Assembly (NCBI RefSeq): GCF_001310225.1
Contig: NZ_CP012898.1
Span: forward strand, 2,046,001-2,110,000
Source: Pseudalgibacter alginicilyticus
GTDB taxonomy: Bacteria > Bacteroidota > Bacteroidia > Flavobacteriales > Flavobacteriaceae
Direction: 5' to 3'
Length of the DNA: 64,000 nt
Shown: positions 40,387 through 50,409 of the stretch, one piece after another
Numbering within the stretch: the first letter of the stretch is position 1
How the letters are laid out: each line of letters starts with the position of its first letter
Notes under the pieces: model-generated
The model's input: the letters and a program-made list of their open reading frames with translations, nothing else
What the model was told of the DNA's origin: nothing
Database searches by the model: none
Program-made: the position numbers and the translations under genes

Positions 40387-42120
40387 TTAACTTAATCTTA
40401 CGTCTGAAACCGATGCTCCTGAAGGAATCATTGGAAATACATTATCTTCTTTTTCTACACAAACTTCTAAGAAATACGACTCTTTTGAAGCTATCATTTC
40501 TTTTATTGCTTCTGCCAATTCTTCGCGCTTAGTTACTTTCCTCGCTTTAATATAGTAACCTTCTGCAATGGCTATAAAATTAGGATTTGTCATTTCGGTA
40601 GATGCATAACGCCTATCAAAAAATAATTGCTGCCACTGACGCACCATTCCTAAAAACTCATTGTTTAGTACCACAACTTTGACAGCTGTTTTTTGCTGAA
40701 AAATGGTTCCTAGTTCTTGAATATTCATTTGAAAACCACCATCTCCAATAATAGCTACAACCTCACGATTTGGTGCAGCCATTTTTGCTCCAATAGCAGC
40801 TGGAAGTGCAAATCCCATGGTTCCTAAACCTCCAGAAGTTATATTACTTTTAGTAGTAGTAAATTCAGCATATCTACAAGCAATCATTTGGTGTTGCCCA
40901 ACGTCCGAAACAATAGCCGCATGACCTTTACTTTCAATATTTATTTGCTTTAAAACCTCTCCCATAGTCAATCCTTCTTTTGTAGGATTGATATCATTAT
41001 TGATTACCTTTTCAAATTCAATAGCATATAAATCTTTGAATTCTTGTAACCACAATTCGTGTGAGTTTGTATTTATAGCATCAAGAAGCATAGCTAAACT
41101 TTCTTTTGAATTTCCCAATACAGCTACATCCGTTTGAACATTTTTATTAATTTCTGCTGGGTCAATATCAAAATGAATAATTTTTGCCTGCTTTGCATAG
41201 CGGCTTAAATCTCCCGTAACGCGGTCATCAAAACGCATTCCAATTGCAATAAGCACATCGCACTCATTGGTTAATTTATTTGGCGCATAATTACCATGCA
41301 TTCCAACCATACCTATATTTAACGGATGCGATGTTGGCAAAGCTGAGGCTCCTAAAATAGTCCATGCAGCTGGAATACCAGCTTTTTCAATCACCGCTTT
41401 AAGCTCCTCTTCAGCTTGCCCTAAAATAACACCTTGACCCCAAACAATCATAGGTTTTTTAGCATTATTAATCAACGCTGCAGCGGCTTTGATATGTTCT
41501 GGATTTGTTTTAGGTACAGGCATATAACTTCTTACACCTTTACATTTTTCATACTTAAAGTCTAATTCAGAAACTTGAGCATCTTTTGTTATATCTACTA
41601 ACACAGGCCCTGGTCTTCCACTTTTAGCAATATAAAATGCTTTTGCGATAGCAGCTGGAATATCTTCAGACTTAGTCACTTGACAATTCCATTTAGTAAC
41701 TGGTGTAGAAATACCAACAATATCGGTTTCTTGAAATGCATCACTTCCCAATAAATGAGAAAACACTTGACCGGTTATGCAAACCAAAGGTGTAGAATCA
41801 ATTTGTGCATCTGCTATACCTGTTATTAAATTGGTTGCTCCAGGTCCTGAAGTAGCCATAGCAACACCAACCTTACCAGATATACGTGCGTAACCTTGTG
41901 CTGCATGTGCGGCACCTTGTTCGTGACGTGTTAATACATGATGAATTTTATCTTGAAATTTGAACAATTCATCGTAAACAGGCATAATAGCGCCTCCTGG
42001 ATATCCGTAAAGAATATCAACACCTTCAGCTATCAAACTTCTTACAACAGCTTCGCTACCCGATATACGTTCTGTTTTTACTGCCACTTCTTGTTTTTTA
42101 TTAATTGTTTGTGTTTTCAT
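40387..42120 (-). CDS. ilvB: Acetolactate synthase large (catalytic) subunit
   Basis: A ThDP-dependent enzyme of 577 aa that condenses pyruvate or 2-oxobutanoate. It carries the catalytic Glu segment YGYPGGAIMPVYDELFKF, the QVFSHLLGSDAFQETDI loop, the FAD-region GMRFDDRVTG, and the ThDP motif GDGGFQMNIQELGTIFQQKTAVKVVVLNN. A GTG at 42129 is also in frame, but I chose the ATG at 42120 because the extra three residues add nothing and the ATG is standard. It lies 53 bp after ilvD. The product feeds both isoleucine and valine. Confidence 0.94.
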   Translation of the reverse strand: MKTQTINKKQEVAVKTERISGSEAVVRSLIAEGVDILYGYPGGAIMPVYDELFKFQDKIHHVLTRHEQGAAHAAQGYARISGKVGVAMATSGPGATNLITGIADAQIDSTPLVCITGQVFSHLLGSDAFQETDIVGISTPVTKWNCQVTKSEDIPAAIAKAFYIAKSGRPGPVLVDITKDAQVSELDFKYEKCKGVRSYMPVPKTNPEHIKAAAALINNAKKPMIVWGQGVILGQAEEELKAVIEKAGIPAAWTILGASALPTSHPLNIGMVGMHGNYAPNKLTNECDVLIAIGMRFDDRVTGDLSRYAKQAKIIHFDIDPAEINKNVQTDVAVLGNSKESLAMLLDAINTNSHELWLQEFKDLYAIEFEKVINNDINPTKEGLTMGEVLKQINIESKGHAAIVSDVGQHQMIACRYAEFTTTKSNITSGGLGTMGFALPAAIGAKMAAPNREVVAIIGDGGFQMNIQELGTIFQQKTAVKVVVLNNEFLGMVRQWQQLFFDRRYASTEMTNPNFIAIAEGYYIKARKVTKREELAEAIKEMIASKESYFLEVCVEKEDNVFPMIPSGASVSDVRLS

Positions 42121-42173
42121 AGGTCTCACTTTATTGAGATTCCCTTTTTTTGAGGGAATGAAAATTTTATCTT

Positions 42174-43856
42174 TTATGCATCCGTTACACAGCCTTTTGA
42201 AGCCGATGCTACAGACTTTGCATATTTATACAATATTCCTTTTTTGTGTTTTAAGGCTGGTTGTATCCATTTTGATTTTCTTTCTGCCAATTCCTCATCA
42301 GAAAGTAGTACATTAATGGTATTATCTTCAGCACTAATTCTAATTCTATCACCAGTTTTAATCAATCCTATAGCTCCACCTTCTTGTGCTTCTGGCGTAA
42401 TGTGTCCTACCACAAAACCATGTGTTCCCCCAGAAAAACGTCCATCTGTAATTAAAGCTACTGATTTCCCTAAACCAGCCCCCATTATTAGTGAAGTTGG
42501 TTTTAACATTTCTGGCATACCTGGACCTCCTTTAGGCCCAACGTAACGAATAACAACTACATCACCTTTTGCAACTTCTCCATTAGAAATCCCTGTATTT
42601 GCAGCTTGTTCACCATCATAAACAACGGCTTTACCCTCAAACAATAACCCTTCATTTCCAGATATTTTTGCAACAGCGCCTTCTTCGGCTAAATTTCCAT
42701 AAAGAATTTGAAGATTACCTGAAGATTTTAAAGCTTTATCTTTAGGATAAATAACATCTTGGTCATCTTCAAAGGTAAGAGGTTCAACATTTGCTAAGTT
42801 TTCAGCTAAAGTTTTACCTGTTACTGTCAAACAATCACCATGCAAATAGCCATGATCTAATAAGTACTTCATGACAGCAGGGGTCCCTCCTATACCATGA
42901 ACATCTTCCATTAAATATTTTCCAGATGGTTTTAAATCGGCTATCAATGGTGTTCTATCACTAACACGTTGAAAATCTTCTAAAGTAAACTCTATATCTG
43001 CCGCGTGTGCAATAGCTAAAAAGTGCAATACTGCATTTGTTGACCCTCCTAAAGCATTTACAAGCGCAATAGCATTTTCAATCGATTTTTTAGAAATAAT
43101 ATCTAAAGGTTTTAAATCTAATTCTAATAAATTTTTAATTGCTAGTGCTGTCCGTTCACTTTCTGATAATTTATTCGGGTTTTCAGCTGGAATAGATGAG
43201 TTATATGGCAATGCAAAGCCCATACACTCAATGGCCGATGCCATAGTGTTTGCTGTATACATCCCACCACAAGCTCCTGCTCCAGGAATAGCACTTTTTA
43301 TAATTTCTCTATACTCTTCATCATCAATTTCTCCAGCTACTTTTTGCCCTAAAGCTTCAAAAGCCGAGACAATATTAAGTTTTCTTCCTTTATATTTTCC
43401 TGAAGCAATGGTCCCTCCATACATCATAATTGACGGACGATTTAATCGTAACATAGCAATTACTGCTCCTGGCATATTTTTATCACAACCAACAACAGAT
43501 ATAAGTGCATCATAACTTTGAGCATTCATCACTGTTTCAATAGAATCAGCAATAATATCACGAGATGCTAAAGAATAATTCATGCCTGTGGTCCCCATAG
43601 AAATACCATCACTCACACCAATAGTATTGAATCCTAAACCTACTAAACCTGCTATTTTACATTCAATTTTTACTTCAGAGGCCAACCCATTTAAATGCAT
43701 ATTACACGGATTACCATCATAGCCCGTACTTGCAATGCCCACTTGAGCTTTTTGCATATCTTCGTCTGTTAGACCTACTGCATACAACATGGCTTGAGAA
43801 GCTGGCTGAGACACATCTTGAGTTAATCTACTACTGTGTTTATTAAGTTTACTCAT
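42174..43856 (-). CDS. ilvD: Dihydroxy-acid dehydratase
   Basis: A 560-aa Fe-S enzyme that dehydrates dihydroxy acids to 2-oxo acids, the step before valine and isoleucine transamination. The Fe-S cysteines are in [24 protein letters not shown] and [42 protein letters not shown] is the C-terminal signature. It is the first gene of the ilvDBNCA operon. The upstream region holds a leader peptide gene and an attenuator terminator. Confidence 0.95.
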   Translation of the reverse strand: MSKLNKHSSRLTQDVSQPASQAMLYAVGLTDEDMQKAQVGIASTGYDGNPCNMHLNGLASEVKIECKIAGLVGLGFNTIGVSDGISMGTTGMNYSLASRDIIADSIETVMNAQSYDALISVVGCDKNMPGAVIAMLRLNRPSIMMYGGTIASGKYKGRKLNIVSAFEALGQKVAGEIDDEEYREIIKSAIPGAGACGGMYTANTMASAIECMGFALPYNSSIPAENPNKLSESERTALAIKNLLELDLKPLDIISKKSIENAIALVNALGGSTNAVLHFLAIAHAADIEFTLEDFQRVSDRTPLIADLKPSGKYLMEDVHGIGGTPAVMKYLLDHGYLHGDCLTVTGKTLAENLANVEPLTFEDDQDVIYPKDKALKSSGNLQILYGNLAEEGAVAKISGNEGLLFEGKAVVYDGEQAANTGISNGEVAKGDVVVIRYVGPKGGPGMPEMLKPTSLIMGAGLGKSVALITDGRFSGGTHGFVVGHITPEAQEGGAIGLIKTGDRIRISAEDNTINVLLSDEELAERKSKWIQPALKHKKGILYKYAKSVASASKGCVTDA

Positions 43857-44102
43857 TTTTTATATAGATAATTTTATACTTTACCTTAATTCCAATTAAT
43901 CTTCAACAATTTTATGATTATTATTGAAAAATATTCAACATTATCAAATTAGTGTTCGAAATTAATTTATTATGATTTTATAAAGGTTTTTTTTTCTTAT
44001 TTAAGGTTAAATCCATTGCCTACAAAAACATATTAAACACCTGAAAAACAAATTGTTAAATAGATATTTTTATGATGTTCAAAACATTCAAAATAATCAA
44101 CA
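43857..44102. other. Untranslated region between the ilv attenuator and ilvD
   Basis: About 245 bp of AT-rich sequence on the minus-strand transcript between the attenuator T-run and the ilvD start. I see no gene, riboswitch or further hairpin in it. Confidence 0.5.
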
Positions 44103-44129
44103 AAAAAACCTTCCGTTTTTGGAAGGCTT
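44102..44129 (-). terminator. ilv attenuator terminator
   Basis: Read on the minus strand: AAGCCTTCC (44129-44121), loop AAAAAC, GGAAGG (44114-44109), followed by seven T. The T-run is only on this strand. It lies 34 bp after the leader-peptide stop, well ahead of ilvD. A competing pairing exists: the GGGAGGCTT overlapping the leader stop (44163-44155) can pair with AAGCCTTCC (44129-44121) as an antiterminator. Confidence 0.8.
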
Positions 44130-44162
44130 GTAATATTTATTAACGTCTATAAATAAGCCTCC

Positions 44163-44225
44163 CTATCGATGTGAAATATCTACAACGACATGAATAGAAA
44201 TGCTATTTACTATTTGTTTATTCAT
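44163..44225 (-). CDS. ilv operon leader peptide (Ile/Val-rich, attenuator)
   Basis: A 20-codon ORF from ATG 44225 to TAG ending at 44163: MNKQIVNSISIHVVVDISHR. Eight of 20 residues are isoleucine or valine, with the run IHVVVDI before the end, and the peptide precedes an attenuator and the ilvDBNCA operon. This matches transcription attenuation as known for branched-chain operons: starvation for Ile or Val stalls the ribosome at the cluster and favours the antiterminator; abundance lets it reach the stop and the terminator forms. The start is only about 10 nt after a -7-like element, so the transcript may be leaderless or nearly so. Confidence 0.8.
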   Translation of the reverse strand: MNKQIVNSISIHVVVDISHR

Positions 44226-44234
44226 TTGATAAAA

Positions 44235-44265
44235 CAAATGTTGAAAATAAAAACATAATAACCAA
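44235..44265 (-). promoter_or_regulatory. Putative promoter of the ilv leader
   Basis: On the minus strand, TTG (44265-44263), 20-bp spacer and AACATTTG (44242-44235), one base from TAnnTTTG. Transcription would start within about 10 nt of the leader ATG at 44225. Confidence 0.45.
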
Positions 44266-44293
44266 TTTAATTTTAAAAAAAATAAGAATCAAT

Positions 44294-44322
44294 TTGCTAT
44301 TCACTTATTTTTTTTACTTTTG
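44294..44322 (+). promoter_or_regulatory. Promoter of metK
   Basis: TTG at 44294-44296 and TACTTTTG at 44315-44322, an 18-bp spacer. Transcription would start near 44329, directly before the riboswitch P1 stem. Confidence 0.65.
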
Positions 44323-44330
44323 CTAAACAA

Positions 44331-44453
44331 ATAACAGAGGAAGGATTTGACTGATTGCAACCTCTTTGTACACATTAAATTGTTCCTATTTTAAAAAAAC
44401 AATTCGGTACAAGCAAAAATGCTAAAGGCAGTGTAAGCTCCCTGAGACGTTAT
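44331..44453 (+). promoter_or_regulatory. SAM-I (S-box) riboswitch upstream of metK
   Basis: P1 is ATAAC (44331-44335) with GTTAT (44449-44453). AGAGG (44336-44340) pairs with CCTCT (44361-44365), enclosing GGATTTGACTGATTGCAA with the GGA/TGA kink-turn bases and GCAACC. A long third hairpin is TTGTAC (44366-44371)/GTACAA (44407-44412) with inner ATTGTT/AACAAT, and ATGCTAAAGGCAG follows (44420-44432), the UGCUAA-type joining region. Located 30 bp before metK, it would sense the product of the enzyme. No terminator follows, so control is likely at translation start. Confidence 0.75.
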
Positions 44454-44483
44454 CGTCAAATCTTCTACTATAAACATATTTTA

Positions 44484-45737
44484 ATGGCGTATTTATTTAC
44501 ATCAGAAAGTGTTTCTGAAGGACACCCTGATAAAGTAGCAGACCAAATTAGTGATGCTTTAATTGATAACTTTTTAGCATTTGACAAAGACTCAAAAGTT
44601 GCTTGTGAAACCCTTGTTACTACAGGGCAAGTTGTTTTAGCGGGCGAAGTAAAATCTAAAACCTATTTGGATGTTCAAAAAATAGCGAGAGATACTATAA
44701 ACAAAATTGGTTATACCAAAGGTGAATATATGTTTGATGGTAATTCATGCGGTGTACTTTCTGCAATCCACGAGCAATCTGAAGATATCAACCAAGGTGT
44801 AGATCGTGGCAGTAAAGAACAACAAGGGGCAGGAGACCAAGGAATGATGTTTGGTTACGCAACTCGCGAAACAGAAAACTTCATGCCATTAGCATTAGAC
44901 TTATCACATCGCTTACTGATTGAATTAGCTATTTTAAGACGAGAAAATAAAGACATCACCTATTTACGTCCAGACTCAAAGAGTCAAGTAACGATTGAAT
45001 ATAGCGACGATAATATTCCACAACGCATTGATGCTATTGTGGTGTCTACACAGCATGACGATTTTGATGAAGACGAAGCCATGCTTGCTAAAATCAGAAA
45101 AGATATTGTTGATATATTAATACCAAGAGTAGTTGCAAAACTACCAGAAAACTTAAAAGCACTGTTTAATAATGATATTAAATATCATATAAATCCAACA
45201 GGGAAGTTTGTTATTGGTGGTCCTCATGGTGATACAGGATTAACAGGACGGAAAATCATTGTTGATACTTACGGTGGGAAAGGCGCCCATGGTGGAGGTG
45301 CATTTTCTGGAAAAGATCCAAGTAAAGTAGATAGAAGCGCTGCCTATGCTACCCGTCATATTGCTAAAAACTTAGTGGCCGCCGGAGTGGCAGATGAAAT
45401 TTTAGTTCAAGTAAGTTATGCCATTGGCGTTGTAGAACCCATGGGTATTTTTATTGACACCTATGGCACATGCCCATTTAACATGACCGATGGTGAAATA
45501 GCCACAAAAGTTTCTGAAATTTTTGACATGCGACCATTTGCAATTGAAGAACGACTAAAATTGCGTTCGCCGATGTACAGCGAAACTGCTGCTTACGGAC
45601 ACATGGGACGTACTAATGAAACGGTTACAAAAACCTACTCACAACCAGATGGCAACACCATCACCCTTGATGTAGAATTATTTACTTGGGAAAAATTAGA
45701 TTATGTTGATAAAATAAAAACTGTTTTTGGATTGTAA
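44484..45737 (+). CDS. metK: S-adenosylmethionine synthetase
   Basis: A 417-aa methionine adenosyltransferase, which makes SAM from methionine and ATP. Signatures are [27 protein letters not shown] at the start, the hexapeptide [12 protein letters not shown], and [55 protein letters not shown]. Length and motifs are complete. It is preceded by a SAM-I riboswitch and a good promoter, so product feedback is expected. It is transcribed away from ilvD, and the two leaders share a single 400-bp gap. Confidence 0.97.
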   Translation: MAYLFTSESVSEGHPDKVADQISDALIDNFLAFDKDSKVACETLVTTGQVVLAGEVKSKTYLDVQKIARDTINKIGYTKGEYMFDGNSCGVLSAIHEQSEDINQGVDRGSKEQQGAGDQGMMFGYATRETENFMPLALDLSHRLLIELAILRRENKDITYLRPDSKSQVTIEYSDDNIPQRIDAIVVSTQHDDFDEDEAMLAKIRKDIVDILIPRVVAKLPENLKALFNNDIKYHINPTGKFVIGGPHGDTGLTGRKIIVDTYGGKGAHGGGAFSGKDPSKVDRSAAYATRHIAKNLVAAGVADEILVQVSYAIGVVEPMGIFIDTYGTCPFNMTDGEIATKVSEIFDMRPFAIEERLKLRSPMYSETAAYGHMGRTNETVTKTYSQPDGNTITLDVELFTWEKLDYVDKIKTVFGL

Positions 45738-45762
45738 CATCCTTTAAATATTATGAATAATA

Positions 45763-45794
45763 AAAAAGACTACACTTATGGGTAGTCTTTTTGT
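45763..45794 (+). terminator. metK terminator
   Basis: AAAAAGACTAC (45763-45773) pairs with GTAGTCTTTTT (45782-45792), loop acttatgg, followed by a short T-rich tract. Confidence 0.85.
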
Positions 45795-45821
45795 TTTATG
45801 ATTAATTTCAATAAAAAAAAT

Positions 45822-45829
45822 TAAATTTG
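45822..45829 (+). promoter_or_regulatory. -7 box of the alpha/beta hydrolase gene
   Basis: TAAATTTG matches TAnnTTTG and is 55 bp upstream of the start at 45885. No -33 in register is visible. Confidence 0.35.
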
Positions 45830-45884
45830 CATTAAGGTAAGATGCTTTTTATCAACAAAACCACCTTAATTACTATATAAAAGA

Positions 45885-46871
45885 ATGAATAAAACTTTAA
45901 AACGAATTCTTAAATTTTTATTAGTCAATTGCATTCTTTTTATTACAGCCTCTTTCATACTTATTTATTGGCCCATTCCCCAAAAAAAGAATATAAAAAA
46001 CTACGATTATAGCTCTATTGACACTACTTCTAACAAGTTTTTAGAAAATGCTGAAGAAATGTGGATTAAAACTAGAAACGGACAAGCGTTATTTAGTAGA
46101 ATCTATCATAGTGAAACCAAAACAGTTTGCATTTTAATCCATGGTTCTGGGACAGAAAGTAGATATTTGGCTGATTTATCAAAATCTTTAGCAGATAAAA
46201 ATCACGCATTAGTTATAACGCCCGATTTAAGAGCACACGGAAGAAATTTTTCAAATCAAACAGATATTCAATATATTGGTCAATTAGAAGATGATATTGA
46301 AGACATAATAATATATGCGAAAAAAAAATTATCAGCAGAAAAAATTATTTTAGCAGGGCACTCTTCTGGCGGTGGTTTAGTGCTTAGATACCTTGGCAAT
46401 AACAAACTTATACAAAAAATAGACAAAGCCATAATGATAGCCCCTTATTTGGGCCACAACTCACCTACTGTTAAACCAAACAGCGGTGGCTGGGTTACCG
46501 TAGCTGTAAAAAGGTGGATAGGCATAAGTATGCTTCATTTTTTTGGCATAAAAATGTTTAACAAAATGCCCGTTTTGTTTTTTAATAGACCGAAAGCATA
46601 TAATGATCATCTACAAGTTGCATCTTATTCCTATCAAATGGCCATAAATTTTGCTCCTAAAAATTTTGATAATGACATCAGTAATCTAAAAATAAAATCC
46701 TTGGTTATAATAGGGGAAAATGATGAAAGTTTCTATCCCCACCGTTTTACGGAGGTATTTAAACCTGTAGAAAACCTTGTTAAAACAACAATCATACCTA
46801 ATGCAAACCACTTAGATATTACAAAAAATGATCAAACAATTTTAGAAATAACTAATTGGATTCAAGAATAA
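45885..46871 (+). CDS. Alpha/beta hydrolase with an N-terminal membrane anchor
   Basis: A 328-aa protein with a hydrophobic N-terminal segment (LLVNCILFITASFILIYW, about 12-29) and an alpha/beta hydrolase domain. The nucleophile elbow is GHSSGGG around residue 160-165, VCILIHGSGTESRYLADL gives the oxyanion region, and the acid and His are probably in SLVIIGENDESFYP and NANHLDITKN. It is of the serine aminopeptidase/monoglyceride lipase-like type. Substrate unknown. The following gene is an ABC exporter after 203 bp. Confidence 0.82.
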   Translation: MNKTLKRILKFLLVNCILFITASFILIYWPIPQKKNIKNYDYSSIDTTSNKFLENAEEMWIKTRNGQALFSRIYHSETKTVCILIHGSGTESRYLADLSKSLADKNHALVITPDLRAHGRNFSNQTDIQYIGQLEDDIEDIIIYAKKKLSAEKIILAGHSSGGGLVLRYLGNNKLIQKIDKAIMIAPYLGHNSPTVKPNSGGWVTVAVKRWIGISMLHFFGIKMFNKMPVLFFNRPKAYNDHLQVASYSYQMAINFAPKNFDNDISNLKIKSLVIIGENDESFYPHRFTEVFKPVENLVKTTIIPNANHLDITKNDQTILEITNWIQE

Positions 46872-47024
46872 TTAATTAAGTAGATGCATTATTAAGCATT
46901 TAAATATTAATATTACACCAGTTTCACTCCTAATAATTCTTTCATTACAACCTTTTTATAAACACCAAAAAATTACTTTTTAAAGCTGATTAATTAACAG
47001 AGAAATTACAAAGCTTAAAATCAC

Positions 47025-47032
47025 TACTTTTG
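47025..47032 (+). promoter_or_regulatory. -7 box of the ABC exporter gene
   Basis: TACTTTTG, matches TAnnTTTG, 42 bp before the start at 47075; no clear -33. Confidence 0.4.
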
Positions 47033-47074
47033 TCAATTAAAAAACACTGGACACTTAGCACCTTAAATCATTGA

Positions 47075-48907
47075 ATGAAAAACTTTAAAAGATTTCTTAA
47101 ATACCTTATTGCCTATAGGAAGTTTCAAATTATGAGCATTCTCTTTAACATTCTATATGCTCTTTTTTCTTCTATATCCATGCTTTCTTTATTACCTATG
47201 ATAAAGGTATTATTTGAAGAAGGTGAAAAACTAAGAGTAAAACCTGTTTTTAATGGTATGAAGGATTTTGATTTGAATTACCTTGAAAACTACCTTAATT
47301 ATTTTATTACTACCACTAGAGAAACTAAAGGCCCACTAATTACACTTATAACGGTTGTTGGTTTTGTTTTAACAACCTTTTTACTAAAAAATCTATTCAG
47401 TTATTTATCTATTGTTTACATGACTTACTTAAATAACGGGATTTTAAAAGATTTAAGACAAGATGTTTACAATAAAGTAATAAGCTTAAATGTTGCTTTT
47501 TTTTCCAATGAACGCAAAGGAGATCTCATTGCTAGGATGACCTCTGATATTAACACTATAAAAACATCTTTTATGAGTGTTTTAATGATGGTAAGAGAAC
47601 CACTAACCATCATATTCACGCTTGCTGCCATGATTGCAATTAGCTGGAAACTTACCATTTTCGTGTTTTTTTTCATTCCTATATCTGGATACTTTATTTC
47701 AAGAATAGGAAAAACTATTAGAAGTCAATCAGGCGATATTTTTGCATTAGAAGGCCAATTATTATCTAGTATAGAAGAAACCTTAGGAGGCATAAAAATT
47801 ATTAAAAACTTTACATCAGAAGGCTATTTTTCAAAAAAATTCAATGATTTTGCTGAAAACATAAACACACTTAATAATGCCATTGGGAAAAAAATGAGCC
47901 TATCAGCTCCTGCCAGTGAGTTTTTAGGTATTTTAGTTATTTCTGTATTATTAGTTTATGGCGGTACTTTAGTTCTTGTAGACCAATCTTTAAGTGGCGG
48001 CGCTTTTATTGCTTACATGGGGCTTGCTTACCAAATTTTAACACCTGCAAAAGCCATAACGAGAGCTAACCACGCACTACAAGGAGGTAATGCAGCATAC
48101 GAAAGGGTAGCCTTTATTTTAGATGCAGAAAACCCTTTGCAAGATGACCCTAATGCTAAAGTTATAACCGAATTTAATAAAGAAATAAAATTTAATAATA
48201 TCTCCTTCAAATATAAAGATGAATATGTTTTAAAAGATTTCAATCTTACTGTACCCAAAGGAAAAATGGTTGCGTTGGTTGGAGAGTCTGGAAGTGGAAA
48301 ATCTACGCTTGCCAACTTGGTCACCCGCTTTTACGATGTTAACGAAGGGAACATTACTTTTGATGGGGTTGATATTAAAAATGTGACCACAAAATCTTTA
48401 AGAAAACAAATGGGTATAGTAGCGCAAGATTCTATATTATTTAATGACACCATAGCCAATAATATTTCCTTAGGAATTGAACAGAAAGACAAAAATCAAA
48501 TTATAGCCTCTGCTAAAGTTGCCAATGCTCACAATTTCATTATGGAGTTCCCCAATCAATATGAAAACAATGTGGGAGACGGTGGTAGCTTACTATCAGG
48601 TGGGCAACGCCAGCGTATTGCCATTGCCCGTGCCGTTATGAAAAACCCACCTATTATGATTCTTGATGAAGCAACCTCTGCGTTGGACACCGAATCTGAA
48701 AAATTGGTGCAAGATGCCTTGGAAAACATGATGGAAAACCGCACCTCTATTGTTATAGCTCACAGACTTTCAACAGTCCAAAAAGCAGACCTCATCGTTG
48801 TTATGAAAAAAGGCCGCATTGTTGAGCAAGGTACCCACGAAGCACTTTTAAAAAAGAAAGGCACTTATAGCAATTTAGTAGCATTGCAATCTTTAGAGGT
48901 TAATTAA
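47075..48907 (+). CDS. MsbA-like ABC exporter (fused permease and ATPase)
   Basis: A 610-aa half-transporter: six membrane helices in the first 330 residues, then a nucleotide-binding domain. The NBD has Walker A GESGSGKST, signature LSGGQRQR and Walker B IMILDEATSALD, in that order, then the H-loop VIAHRLSTVQ. This architecture is that of MsbA, the lipid A-core flippase. The pattern also fits other lipid or drug exporters; in Bacteroidota the glycosyltransferases immediately downstream fit a role in envelope glycolipid biogenesis. Confidence 0.88.
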   Translation: MKNFKRFLKYLIAYRKFQIMSILFNILYALFSSISMLSLLPMIKVLFEEGEKLRVKPVFNGMKDFDLNYLENYLNYFITTTRETKGPLITLITVVGFVLTTFLLKNLFSYLSIVYMTYLNNGILKDLRQDVYNKVISLNVAFFSNERKGDLIARMTSDINTIKTSFMSVLMMVREPLTIIFTLAAMIAISWKLTIFVFFFIPISGYFISRIGKTIRSQSGDIFALEGQLLSSIEETLGGIKIIKNFTSEGYFSKKFNDFAENINTLNNAIGKKMSLSAPASEFLGILVISVLLVYGGTLVLVDQSLSGGAFIAYMGLAYQILTPAKAITRANHALQGGNAAYERVAFILDAENPLQDDPNAKVITEFNKEIKFNNISFKYKDEYVLKDFNLTVPKGKMVALVGESGSGKSTLANLVTRFYDVNEGNITFDGVDIKNVTTKSLRKQMGIVAQDSILFNDTIANNISLGIEQKDKNQIIASAKVANAHNFIMEFPNQYENNVGDGGSLLSGGQRQRIAIARAVMKNPPIMILDEATSALDTESEKLVQDALENMMENRTSIVIAHRLSTVQKADLIVVMKKGRIVEQGTHEALLKKKGTYSNLVALQSLEVN

Positions 48908-49137
48908 AATAGTTCTTATAATTAAGAATAGTTTTTTGCAAAGAAGTAGAAGCAACGCAACCATTTTAATAAACTTGTATCTTAATTAAAAACCAAAACT
49001 TATTTCTAACATGCTCTATTAAACCATAACAGAAGAAACTATAAACTACTGACAGTTTTAATAAAACATTAAAGCATGACCATTGAAATCTGACATCATT
49101 CTAATCGTTATAAACACATCAACTTTAATCTTTTTTA

Positions 49138-50400
49138 ATGAAAACTAATAATTTAGGAATAAATATTGTTGGATACACCAAAGGCATCTTTGGTTTAGGA
49201 GAAGCTGTAAGATTAAATATAGAGGCTGCTGAAATTGCAAATATCTCTTTAAATTTAATAGATTTTGAAAAGTTAAAGAAAAACACTCATTACAAATATA
49301 ACTTTGATTACAAGATCAATTTAATTCAAATTTCACTAAATGATTTGGACAGATTTTTTAGTGTGATTGACCCTCTTTTTTTTCAAGATAAATACACCAT
49401 TCTTTTCTTGGTTTGGGAGTCTGAATACATCCCTACAAAATTAAAAAATACGATTAACCTTTTTAATGAAATATGGACACCTTCACTATACTGTAAAAAC
49501 ATATTTAAAAAAGTTTATGATGGTCCAATTATCACTGTACCTCACCCCGTTGAAGCTTCACTTAAACCGTTGAACACTCGTAAATCTATGGTTTTTAACA
49601 AAGACAAATTTAGTTATTTATTTGTTTTTAGCTACCACAGTTCCATTGAAAGAAAAAATCCTTTCCATTTAATAGAAGCCTTTAAAAAAGCCTTTAAAAA
49701 CAATGACAATGTAGAACTAATCATTAAAACCTCAGGCTCAAATCGCCATAAAAAACTTGAAAAAAAATTATTAAAAAGTATTTCAAACCAAAAAAACATA
49801 CAGATTATAGATATCGATCTCGATAAAAACGAAATACTTCATTTAATTAATAACTGCGACAGCTATATTTCCATGCACCATTCCGAGGGCTTTGGATTAA
49901 CATTAGCTGAAGCTATGTACTTTGGCAAACCCACAATTGCCACAAATTATTCTGGGAACACAGAATTCATGAACCACAACAACAGCTTTTTAGTTGACTA
50001 TGAACTTGGACTAATTGAAAATCCAGATTCCAATTTTCCTTCTGAAACTCTATGGGCAAACCCTAAGTTAGACCATACTATAGAACAGCTAAAAGCGGTT
50101 TACCAAAATGCAGATTTAAGAAAAAAGAAAGCTGAAAATGCAACGTTTTTTATTAAAGAAAAATTATCTTTTAATGCCATCGGTTCCATTATGAGAAACC
50201 GATTAAACCATTTACACATCAATTTTAAGGACTTAAATAGCAATAAAAATCAAAATGCTTATTTATTGAATCAACTGCAACTTGCGAAGGCTGAAATTAC
50301 GATTCTTGAAAAAGAACTTCGCAGTATGAAAAAAAATATAATAATTCGTTTTATTATGAAGATAAAAAAAGGGGTTAGAAAACTTAAAGGGAAGGTATAA
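49138..50400 (+). CDS. Glycosyltransferase, GT4-like
   Basis: A 420-aa GT-B glycosyltransferase. The C-terminal domain has the donor-binding segment SMHHSEGFGLTLAEAMYFGKPTIATNYSGNTEF, with the E-x7-E motif of GT4. FSYHSSIERKNPFHLIEAFKKAFKNN is the preceding linker. The N-terminus begins NNLGINIVGYTKGIFGLGEAVRLNIEAA, as in glycosyltransferases acting on polysaccharides. A last coiled, basic stretch (LEKELRSMKKNIIIRFIMKIKKGVRKL) may bind membranes. It probably takes part in surface polysaccharide synthesis. It converges with the second glycosyltransferase. Confidence 0.82.
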   Translation: MKTNNLGINIVGYTKGIFGLGEAVRLNIEAAEIANISLNLIDFEKLKKNTHYKYNFDYKINLIQISLNDLDRFFSVIDPLFFQDKYTILFLVWESEYIPTKLKNTINLFNEIWTPSLYCKNIFKKVYDGPIITVPHPVEASLKPLNTRKSMVFNKDKFSYLFVFSYHSSIERKNPFHLIEAFKKAFKNNDNVELIIKTSGSNRHKKLEKKLLKSISNQKNIQIIDIDLDKNEILHLINNCDSYISMHHSEGFGLTLAEAMYFGKPTIATNYSGNTEFMNHNNSFLVDYELGLIENPDSNFPSETLWANPKLDHTIEQLKAVYQNADLRKKKAENATFFIKEKLSFNAIGSIMRNRLNHLHINFKDLNSNKNQNAYLLNQLQLAKAEITILEKELRSMKKNIIIRFIMKIKKGVRKLKGKV

Positions 50401-50409
50401 TCTAAAATA

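Noticed and set aside
42120-42129. GTG start of ilvB at 42129
   Set aside because: The ATG at 42120 is a normal start and the three extra residues are not supported.
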